A program made the position numbers and the translations under genes. A DNA stretch of 17,534 nucleotides from UBA6164 sp964527325 (GTDB taxonomy: Bacteria > Patescibacteriota > Gracilibacteria > BD1-5 > UBA6164), in NCBI GenBank assembly GCA_964527325.1, contig CAZGNU010000035.1:1-17534 (forward strand), in the 5' to 3' direction. Shown here piece after piece: positions 1-5,915 of the stretch. Every line of letters begins with the position of its first letter. Position 1 is the stretch's first letter. A model generated the notes under the pieces. That model had not been told where the DNA came from. It was given only the letters and a program-made list of their open reading frames with translations, and did no database searches.

Positions 1-71
1 TGGTTTGATTTTTCAGTAAAAATTTTTAAAATTTAGTCCAAGTTTGATATTTATTATTTTCAGATTTTTAA

Positions 72-1199
72 CCTAAAGTGTTAAAATATTGAATCTGAAC
101 AAATAGACTCTATTATGAATGTTTTTTATTACAAATAATAGATTATTTAAAAGATGAATTAAATATCAATAAGTCAGAAATTATTTATATAAATAAGGAA
201 GATTTGCAATGGGATAAAATAGTAGATTATAAAGATTTATATGATTTAGTAAAAAATTATAAATATATATTTGTAGATGAGATTCAAAATATAAAATTAT
301 GGGAAAAGGCTATTAATTCTTTACATAATAATTGACATGATGTATATATTACATGATCAAACTCTACATTACTTTCAGGAGATCTTGCTACAAATCTAAG
401 ATGAAGATATATAAAAATAAATGTATATCCGTTAGATTATAATGAATTTATATTATTTCATAAATTAAAAAGTGGAAAAGAAAGTTTTGACAGATATATC
501 AAAATTTGATCAATGCCCTATTTAGTAAACTTACCATATGATGAGTCTATAGTAAATCAATATTTAGAAGCAATATGAGAAACTATAATATTTAGGGATG
601 TAGTAGAGAGATTTTCGGTTAGAAACGTATCTATTTTTAATCCATTAGTATTATATATTGCAAATAATATTTGAACAATATTTTCCGGTAAAAGTATTTC
701 AAACTTCTTAAATTCACAGAAATTCTCAATTTCAAATACAACAATACTTTCTTATTTAGGTTTTTTAAAACAAGCTCTTATTATAAATGAAGCAAAAAGA
801 TACAAAATTAAGTGAAAAAAAATATTTGAAATTAAACAAAAATATTATTTTACAGATTGGTGAATTAGAAACTCATTAGTTTGATGATATAAGAAACTTG
901 ATATTTCTCAGATATTAGAAAATATAGTTTTTATGAATTTATTATCTAAATGATGGGATTTAAAAGTATGAGAAATTTGATGAAAAGAGGTAGATTTTGT
1001 ATGTGAAAAAGATGGAGAGATTATGTATTTACAAATTGCTTATTTATTAGAATCAGAAGAAACTAAACAAAGAGAATTTTCTTCTCTTCTTGAAATAAAA
1101 GACAGTTGGCCAAAATATGTACTATCTATGGATGAATGAGCTTCTTGATCTATTTCATGAATAAAATGGGTAAATATATGGGAGTTTTTAATAAAATAA
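72..1199 (+). pseudogene. Decayed AAA ATPase, DUF4143 family (N-terminus degenerate)
   Basis: Read with UGA = Gly, an open frame runs from just after an in-frame TAA (69-71) to TAA at 1197-1199. It carries the hallmarks of the AAA_14/DUF4143 ATPases: a Walker B segment YIFVDEIQN, a sensor-like YITGSNSTLLSG followed by NLRGRY, and a C-terminal nuclease-fold-like region (EVDFVCEKDGEIMYLQIAY). The part that should hold the P-loop reads GIGTNRLYYECFLLQIIDYL; the spacing fits a GxRRxGKT motif but the GK[ST] residues are gone. No good in-frame ATG lies near the 5' end (a GTG sits at 78), and a stop interrupts the expected N-terminus. I therefore call it a pseudogene, although the long intact C-terminal frame means decay is recent or the fragment is still made. 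Start uncertain. Relatives are common, often mobile or defence-associated, and of unclear role. Confidence 0.7.
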
Positions 1200-1336
1200 C
1201 TAAATAATTAATTATGAACAAAAAAACAACTTTAATTTCTTTTATTAAAGCATAAACAATCTTTTTACAATTATTTTTTGTAAAAACAAAAAATATAATT
1301 AAAGTTTATAAAAATAACTAATTTTTAATATAAAAA
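1200..1336. other. Intergenic spacer with A/T dyad and promoter-like repeat
   Basis: This short spacer holds no supportable gene. It contains an inverted repeat, TTTTTACAA (1262-1270) and TTGTAAAAA (1278-1286). An 18-nt stretch at 1274-1291 is identical to the start of the 49-bp promoter repeat found at 1813 and 2548. The remainder (1292-1318) is a diverged version of that repeat, with TATAAT at 1294-1299. It probably drives the PemK/MazF-like gene starting at 1337. Confidence 0.5.
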
Positions 1337-1726
1337 ATGGAAATTAACTTTGAGAAATGGAATAAACTAAAACAAAAATTACATGAAAGTGATAAGAAAT
1401 TTTATTTTAAGGAGTGAGAGATCTGGTGGATAAGTTTATGACAGAATATTTGAACTGAATCTTTTTGAAAATGAGAAAATTTTAGAAGACCTATACTTGT
1501 TTTAAAAAAATTATCATGAAATTCGCTAATATGTATACCTTTTAGTTCAAAAAAGAAAAAATGAACATGGTTTGTAGATTGTACTTTACATAACATAAAA
1601 AGAACAGCACTATTGTATCAAATCAAAATGATTCATACAAATAGGTTTGAAAGAAGAATATGACAAATAGATGACGATGATTTTATTGAAATCAAAAAGA
1701 GACTTAAAAGTCTTCTAAGTCTCTAA
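1337..1726 (+). CDS. PemK/MazF-like toxin (type II toxin-antitoxin)
   Basis: This 129-residue protein resembles the PemK/MazF family of ribosome-dependent or free mRNA endoribonucleases. The core starts near residue 22: FKEGEIWWISLGQNIGTESFGKGENFRRPILVLKK has the GEIWW...G.N.G.E..GK..NFRRPxLVL pattern of CPR-type PemK proteins, where the conserved arginine-proline follows the first strands. The C-terminus (TALLYQIKMIHTNRFERRIGQIDDDDFIEIKKRL) matches the family's closing Q-(I/V)-x-x-(I/L)...R...IG.(I/L)....F..I. An N-terminal helix of about 20 residues precedes the fold. The start is the only ATG giving the full fold. No antitoxin gene lies next to it: the gene upstream is the decayed ATPase, and downstream is an independent MntA-HepT pair. 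It is therefore an orphan toxin, or its antitoxin is encoded elsewhere. Five glycine codons in the core are UGA. Confidence 0.75.
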
Positions 1727-1738
1727 TAATATCATCAT

Positions 1739-1770
1739 CCTGCCTAAGCAGGAATCGGTGGGAAATCCCA
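1739..1770. repeat. GC-rich double hairpin (REP/dRS3-like), probable 3' end element
   Basis: Just behind the PemK-like gene is an isolated G+C-rich patch in otherwise A/T sequence. It has a hairpin, CCTGC-CTAA-GCAGG (1739-1752), and a second dyad, TGGGA-AA-TCCCA (1759-1770). The arrangement (CCTGC..GCAGGAATC..GGGA) recalls widespread REP or dRS3-like intergenic palindromes. It may also act as a terminator, but no U-run follows directly. Only one copy is in the window. Confidence 0.4.
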
Positions 1771-1794
1771 AAAGTATTATCATTATACACCAAC

Positions 1795-1823
1795 TTTACA
1801 AAAAAACAAAACTTTTTTGTAAA
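1795..1823. terminator. A/T hairpin behind the toxin gene, overlapping the next promoter
   Basis: A perfect 11-bp inverted repeat, TTTACAAAAAA and TTTTTTGTAAA, is separated by 7 nt. The right arm is also the first 11 nt of the 49-bp promoter repeat and contains its -35 element. It could end transcription from upstream or act as an operator. No U-run follows on the plus strand, so the terminator role is weak. Confidence 0.35.
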
Positions 1824-1861
1824 AACAAAATTTTATGTTAAAATTTCTAACAAATAACTTT
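1813..1861 (+). promoter_or_regulatory. 49-bp promoter repeat, copy 1 (mntA-hepT promoter)
   Basis: This copy is identical over all 49 positions to 2548-2596. Inside it is a plausible vegetative promoter: -35 TTGTAA (1817-1822), a 16-bp spacer, and an extended -10 TGTTAAAAT (1836-1844). An inverted repeat, AAATTTTA-TGT-TAAAATTT, spans the -10. Transcription should begin near 1851, about 25 nt before the mntA start at 1876. Confidence 0.6.
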
Positions 1862-1875
1862 ATAATTTTAATATT

Positions 1876-2181
1876 ATGACTGAAAATGTTTTAGATTTCT
1901 TGAAATCAAAAGAAGTAAAGGATACCTTATCTGAATATGCTATAAAGCATTTATATTTATTTTGATCATATTCTAGATGAGAACAAAATAGTAGTAGTGA
2001 TTTAGATCTAGTAATTGAATATGATAGGAATATATACAAAATAACTTTATTTGATTTAGTTAAAATAGAGGATTTTTTTAAAGAAAAATTTTGAGTAGAA
2101 AAGGTTGATTTAGTAACTAAAAAATCGATTAATTCAAGATTGAAGCCATATATAGAAAAAGATTTATTAAAAGTTTATTAA
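1876..2181 (+). CDS. mntA: MntA-like nucleotidyltransferase antitoxin
   Basis: This 101-residue minimal nucleotidyltransferase carries the signature GS-x10-DxD: G30-S31 in LFGSYSRGE and D42-L-D44 in SSSDLDLVIEY. These form the nucleotide and metal site of the family. A third acidic residue is expected in the following strand region (EKVDLVTKK). In characterised MntA-HepT modules MntA uses ATP to AMPylate a tyrosine of HepT near its RX4HXY motif and so silences the RNase. The length is right for MntA. The catalytic Gly of GSYSRGE is encoded by UGA, so the protein depends on code 25. It lies 7 nt before hepT and 14 nt after the promoter repeat, forming a two-gene operon ended by a terminator inside hepT. 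The function is inferred from motif and pairing. Confidence 0.85.
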
Positions 2182-2188
2182 TATATTT

Positions 2189-2515
2189 ATGAAAGATTCA
2201 GTAAAAAATTTAGAAATTATATTAGATAATATTTTAAAGTTGGAAAGATACATAGATTGAATATTGTTTGAAGAATTTATTATAAATGAAGAGAAATATG
2301 ATGCCTGTTGTATGGTTTTACAGCAAATTTGAGAAATTTGATCTAAATTAGATGATTGAGATTTTAGTTTAGAAGAATTTCCAATATCTCAAATGAGATG
2401 ACTTAGAAACAGAATAACTCATGATTATATATGACTTGATGATCAAATATTATGGGATACTATACAGGAAAGTATTCCACAGTTAAAAAAGATTATTTTA
2501 AACTTGTTAAAATAA
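2189..2515 (+). CDS. hepT: HepT-like RNase toxin (DUF86/HEPN)
   Basis: This 108-residue, all-helical HEPN protein has the catalytic RX4HXY motif at R73-N-R-I-T-H78-D-Y80. The motif is intact, so the toxin is probably active. The upstream helix with CCMVLQQIGEIGSKL, then the FP-I...MRGLRNRITHDY order, is the usual DUF86 layout. HepT cleaves RNA, and Y80 is the residue that cognate MntA proteins modify. The toxin follows mntA by 7 nt, the usual antitoxin-first order. Its last codons and stop form the left and right arms of a strong terminator hairpin, so the gene's 3' end is fixed by RNA structure. Confidence 0.87.
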
Positions 2516-2522
2516 TCTTTTT
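2486..2522 (+). terminator. Intrinsic terminator overlapping the hepT stop
   Basis: A perfect 16-bp stem joins left arm AAAAAGATTATTTTAA (2486-2501) to its complement (2507-2522), with the 5-nt loop ACTTG. The right arm itself ends in five Ts. The hepT TAA at 2513-2515 lies within the right arm. It separates the toxin-antitoxin operon from the pilin operon. Confidence 0.8.
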
Positions 2523-2547
2523 ATAGCTATAAAATTTTAATAAATTT

Positions 2548-2596
2548 TTTTTTGTAAAAACAAAATTTTATGTTAAAATTTCTAACAAATAACTTT
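2548..2596 (+). promoter_or_regulatory. 49-bp promoter repeat, copy 2 (pilin operon promoter)
   Basis: This copy is identical to 1813-1861, offset by exactly 735 bp. It has -35 TTGTAA (2552-2557), a 16-bp spacer and an extended -10 TGTTAAAAT (2571-2579). The expected start near 2586 gives a leader of about 27 nt to the ATG at 2613. The leader stretch AAATAACTTTTAATACTCAA resembles one at 5735-5757 before the RNase J gene. Confidence 0.6.
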
Positions 2597-2612
2597 TAAT
2601 ACTCAACCACAA

Positions 2613-3548
2613 ATGCTTAAAAAAATACTTCTTATTATAATTTTATTATTTACTTTTTTTACACAATTAACTTTTGCCTGAGACACAATACCAGAACAAA
2701 CACAGAAACAAAAAGATGCTATTCAAACTGCAGGTGATGCATATGAAGCGTCTAAAAAAGAAGCACAGGATATAGCTAATAAAACTATAAAAAATAATCA
2801 ATGAACGATAGATGATGCAAAAAAAAGAGCTGAAGAAGCAAAAGAGATTGCTGATAGTGTATCTGCAGAATGATATTATAATGAAGAATTATATGCAAAA
2901 GCAGATAAGCTTAAAAAGGAAGCTGATGAACTTCAATCTACTTTAGATGATATTGTTAAAGAAGAATTAAGTGAAAGTAATGATGAAAGAGATGTATATA
3001 ATCAATCTTTAATAGATAATTGAACATTAAAACAAAAAAAACAATGAACGCAATGACAAGCTGATATTTTACATGAGCTAGCTAAAGAAGCAAAAGAATA
3101 TGCAGAAGCAAATCCTAGTGATACAGATGCTCAAACTGCTGCAACAGATGCTCAAACTGCTGCAACAGATGCTCAAACTGCTGCAACAGAGGCAGCTGAT
3201 AAATATTCAGAATTTGATGAATCAAAAGATGATATTGCTGATATTGGTTTTAAAATAAACGTAAACGATATTACACCTGGGAAAAAAGTTGTAAAATGAG
3301 ATACTGTGGCAATGAGTGTTAATAGGACCTTGGGGACTGTTATTCAGAGTATGATGATATTTCTTTGAAGTGTTGCTTTGTTTGTGATGAGTGTTGGTGC
3401 TGGATATATGATCTTGCACCATGGACAAGATGAGCTTTTGAGTAAGGGGAAGGCTATCTTTATGTCGGGGGTTTATGCTTTAGTTGTTGCTCTTGGTTCT
3501 TACTATCTAGTTGCGATATTTAGATTTATATTATTTAAATGAAATTAA
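2613..3548 (+). CDS. Secreted coiled-coil protein with C-terminal two-TM T4SS-pilin-like domain
   Basis: This 311-residue protein is the first gene of a five-gene envelope operon. Residues 1-22 form a signal peptide (LLIIILLFTFFTQLTFA, then G). Residues 25-215 are charged, Ala/Lys/Glu-rich and strongly coiled-coil-like, with a heptapeptide TDAQTAA repeated three times at 171-191. Two membrane segments (about 245-267 and 285-307), joined by a short polar loop with GQDELLSKGKAI, resemble VirB2/TrbC-type pilins (the T4SS_pilin family common in Patescibacteria). I infer an envelope protein with an extended rod outside the membrane, perhaps a modified pilin or pilus-associated adhesin. The C-terminal domain uses many GGN glycine codons and G-ended codons, whereas the rod uses mostly UGA for Gly, suggesting different histories. 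It starts at an A-rich ATG without a Shine-Dalgarno sequence. The function is unproven. Confidence 0.65.
3123..3185 (+). repeat. Three tandem 21-bp repeats inside the coiled-coil gene
   Basis: Three perfect 21-bp units encode TDAQTAA each (residues 171-191), followed by a decayed TEAA. Units are multiples of three and identical at DNA level, so copy number can change by slippage without breaking the frame. This would lengthen or shorten the surface rod by seven residues, a full heptad each time. Confidence 0.9.
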
Positions 3549-3556
3549 AAAAAATT

Positions 3557-3934
3557 ATGATAAAATATTTTTTTGTAATGATTGCTGTGTTATTTTCATG
3601 ATTAAATTATGTAACAGCTGCTGCTCCAGCACTTAATTGTGTGTGATTACCAGGATGTGAGGACACAGATATAGCAACCCCTAAGGGAGTATCTAACTTT
3701 GATGAAAACATTTGAATAGAACTTGCAAATAATATTATATGACAAGTAATACAAATTGTTGCTGTTGTTGCAATTATTGCTTTGATATTGAGTGGTATTA
3801 TGTATTTAATATCAGGAGGAGAAGAAGAAAAAGTTAAAAAAGCAAAAACGTGGATTATATGGTCTTTGGTTGGAGTATTTTTGTCAATATCAGCTTGGGG
3901 AATAATAGGGATACTAAATGAAATAAGTATGTAA
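3557..3934 (+). CDS. VirB2/TrbC-like two-TM pilin-type protein
   Basis: This 125-residue protein has a signal peptide (MIKYFFVMIAVLFSGLNYVTAAAPA), a short cysteine-containing linker (C..GLPGCEDTD) and two membrane helices: QVIQIVAVVAIIALILSGIMYLIS and WSLVGVFLSISAWGIIGIL. They are joined by GGEEEKVKKAKTWIIW. The glycine-acidic-lysine loop (SGGEEEKVKKAK) between the two helices is the typical signature of T4SS_pilin proteins in Patescibacteria. These resemble conjugative VirB2/TrbC pilins that assemble into a tubular filament. It sits 8 nt after the coiled-coil gene and 26 nt before the next paralogue. The domain call is confident; pilus assembly by this operon is inferred, since no VirB4/VirD4-type ATPase is in the window. 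Confidence 0.72.
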
Positions 3935-3960
3935 GTTTATAAATTATTTAAATATATATT

Positions 3961-4395
3961 ATGTGCAGTAAAACAAATACTCTTGGAATAATAAAAAAAA
4001 TATTGTTAATTTTTCTTTTGATTATTTTAAATTTTTCTTTTGTTGGAATTTCATATTGAGAGGAAGAGCGTAAACCAACAAGAGAACTTTGAAATCCAAC
4101 TATAAAAGATGGATTATTAGAAACAACATCTGATGATATAATTGAGGGAACGTCAGATGATTGATTAGAAGCAGTTTCTCAAATTTCAATTTGGGTAAAA
4201 GATTCATTAACAAGTGTAATAGTAGTTATTGCTGTTTGAACATTTTTATTTATTTGAATCAGACTTGCCTTTGCTAGAGGTAATCCTGAAGAATTTAAAA
4301 AAGCTATGATGCAGCTTATATATGCTGTTGTATGAGTTTTTATTGTTAGTATAGCTTGGGCAGTTGTTTCGTTAGTTGCTTGAATACATTTATAA
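3961..4395 (+). CDS. VirB2/TrbC-like two-TM pilin-type protein
   Basis: This 144-residue second paralogue has an N-terminal signal peptide (IIKKILLIFLLIILNFSFVGISYG). A roughly 50-residue acidic linker (ETTSDDIIEGTSDDG) is followed by TM1 (SLTSVIVVIAVGTFLFIGIRLAFA), the loop RGNPEEFKKAMMQ and TM2 (LIYAVVGVFIVSIAWAVVSLVAG). The loop motif GNPEEFKKA is the counterpart of GGEEEKVKKA in its neighbour, and both second helices end in V/L-S-x-AW. This shared pattern is the main evidence for paralogy. Glycines in the helices are largely UGA. It lies in the same operon, 10 nt before the next gene. A minor pilin or an inner-membrane channel component are both possible. Confidence 0.7.
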
Positions 4396-4405
4396 TTATA
4401 TAAAA

Positions 4406-4849
4406 ATGAATTTAATAAAAAAAGTGTTAATTATGCTGTTAGTTTTTGTTTGAATTATTGGTAATTCTATTGTTTATTGAGCCTGAGAATCTTGAGAATC
4501 AGAAGATCCTTGTATTCCAAACCTAGAGGATTGATATGAAATATGAACAACATTGGACGAATGTTTAGAATGATCTACTTTAGTTAGTTGAGAAAAAGCA
4601 AAAATTTCATGAACTGATTGAGTATGAGAAAAAATAAAAGCTTGGGTTGATAATATATCTTTGTATTTATTAATATTTGCTGTTGGATCAATAGTTTATG
4701 GTTCACTTATGATGACATTGAGTACTTGAGATGATGAAAAAATCAAAAAATCTAAAGATATTGTAAAATGGTGAATTATTTGATTTATTTGATTAATATC
4801 AGCTTCTGCTATTATTAATCTAGTAGTTAAAATTATGTATTCAATATAA
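4406..4849 (+). CDS. VirB2/TrbC-like two-TM pilin-type protein
   Basis: This 147-residue third small paralogue has a signal peptide (LIKKVLIMLLVFVGIIGNSIVYG), then a long linker with two cysteines (DPCIPNLEDGYEIGTTLDEC) that could form a disulfide. TM1 (NISLYLLIFAVGSIVYGSLMMTLS), loop TGDDEKIKKSKDI and TM2 (WGIIGFIGLISASAIINLVVKI) follow. The loop again follows G-acidic-acidic-x-K-I-K-K. The linker is glycine-rich through UGA: thirteen or so UGA codons fall in the mature protein, so it cannot be read under the standard code. It is separated by 10 nt from its upstream neighbour and 4 nt from the metallopeptidase, which strengthens a single-operon reading. Confidence 0.7.
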
Positions 4850-4853
4850 CCAA

Positions 4854-5711
4854 ATGAAAAAAGTATTATTATTTATTTTTTGTTTATTGTTTTTTAGTTT
4901 TTTTATCTTTATGTGAAAAAACTACTTTTTTTGATGATTAGAAGCAGAAAGAAATAAGATAATAGAAGAAAAATATATAGAGCCTACCTCATTAAATAAA
5001 GATGAATATATTTCTCCCTTGTTAGGGGAAGATGCCTGAAAGGCAGAGGGGGGTAATATAGAAGTTTCTTTAAAATCAGCTTATAATATAGATTTTATAT
5101 ATATTCCAAGAGGTTTTAAAAATGATGTTTTAGAATATACCACTTCATTAAAAACTTTTTTAAATAGTAGAGTATTCTCACAAAAAATAGATGATCTATG
5201 AGTAGAATTATATAAAAAAAAAGGCAAGGTTAGGTGAAAAATGAAAGATGGTTCTATAAAAATGTTTTGAATTGAGGATATTAAATTATCAGAATTTACT
5301 TCAGTTGCATTACATGAATTTGCACATTTTATTGACTTATATTATTTAAAAAGGAGTCTTTTTAAAGATGTGAGTGACAATTTTTATAATATATCATGGA
5401 CTTCTACAAAAGTAATAAAACCTTGATTATCATGAAATGATTTTGTTTCTGGTTATGCAATGACAAATAAATATGAAGATTTTGCTGAATCTTTTACATA
5501 TTTTGTACTACACAATAAAGATTTTATAAAAAAAGCTAGAAAATCAGATATTCTTAAAAGGAAATTTTTATTTTTCTATAGATATCTTTTTAAAGGGAAA
5601 GAATTTATATTAACAGACTTTTCTGAATCAAATAAAGTAGAAAATTATTATCGGGATATTACAAAAATAGACTTTTCTTTAAAAAACTTTTTGGAATTTG
5701 TAAAAAATTAG
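4854..5711 (+). CDS. Membrane-anchored HEXXH zinc metallopeptidase
   Basis: This 285-residue protein has an N-terminal membrane helix or uncleaved signal (residues 2-22) and then an extracytoplasmic domain. The zinc site is visible: VALHEFAHFIDLYY gives H154-E155-x-x-H158 with D161, the HEXXHxxD form. A later acidic pair, YEDFAESFTYF (E208, E212), suits the third zinc ligand and matches the E-x-FAE-x-F arrangement of anthrax-lethal-factor-like and related gluzincins. It follows the third small pilin gene by 4 nt and closes the operon, so it may process or release the pilin-type proteins, open the wall for the apparatus, or attack host proteins; the sequence cannot decide. A run of nine A residues near 5213-5221 lies in frame. 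The stop is TAG. No specific family name is claimed beyond the zincin fold. Confidence 0.72.
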
Positions 5712-5718
5712 ATATAAT
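5691..5718 (+). promoter_or_regulatory. Putative promoter at the end of the metallopeptidase gene
   Basis: TTGGAA (5691-5696), a 16-bp spacer and a consensus TATAAT (5713-5718) straddle the metallopeptidase stop codon. If used, transcription begins near 5725 and gives RNase J an unusually long leader of about 190 nt. Confidence 0.45.
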
Positions 5719-5915
5719 ACTAATACCTGGAAAAAATAACTTTTTAATCATACTCAAATTAAAAAAAGTGTTTTTTCAAAAAATACAATCATTTCAAACA
5801 TTTCAGGAAATAAAAAAGTTAACTTTTTTGTGCGTTAACTTCAATTTTTATTATATTTTTCAGGTTGTATATTACGGTAAAATAATTTTAATATTTAAAA
5901 ATCAATATAAAAAAC
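5719..5915 (+). promoter_or_regulatory. RNase J leader region with perfect palindrome and possible second promoter
   Basis: No gene is seen here. Notable structures are a leader segment at 5735-5757 resembling the pilin-operon leader (AAATAACTTTT..ATACTCAA), an 18-bp perfect palindrome AAAAAAGTTAACTTTTTT (5812-5829), and a second GTTAACTT copy starting at 5834. A -10-like TAAAAT at 5878-5883 has a poor -35. The palindrome and its neighbour GTTAACTT could be an operator, or the A/T stem could be a terminator for the upstream operon. Confidence 0.4.

Noticed and set aside
1214..1255. 13-codon reading frame (MNKKTTLISF...) in the spacer before the toxin gene
   Set aside because: Too short, no family resemblance, and it lies upstream of the likely promoter. 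Not supported as an antitoxin or leader peptide.
5213..5221. Run of nine A in the metallopeptidase gene as a programmed frameshift site
   Set aside because: The frame continues intact on both sides with the zinc site downstream, so no shift is needed.
5460..5711. Separate 83-residue gene under the standard code
   Set aside because: It is the C-terminal third of the metallopeptidase, in the same frame. The upstream part is open when UGA is Gly, and the zinc site needs both parts.
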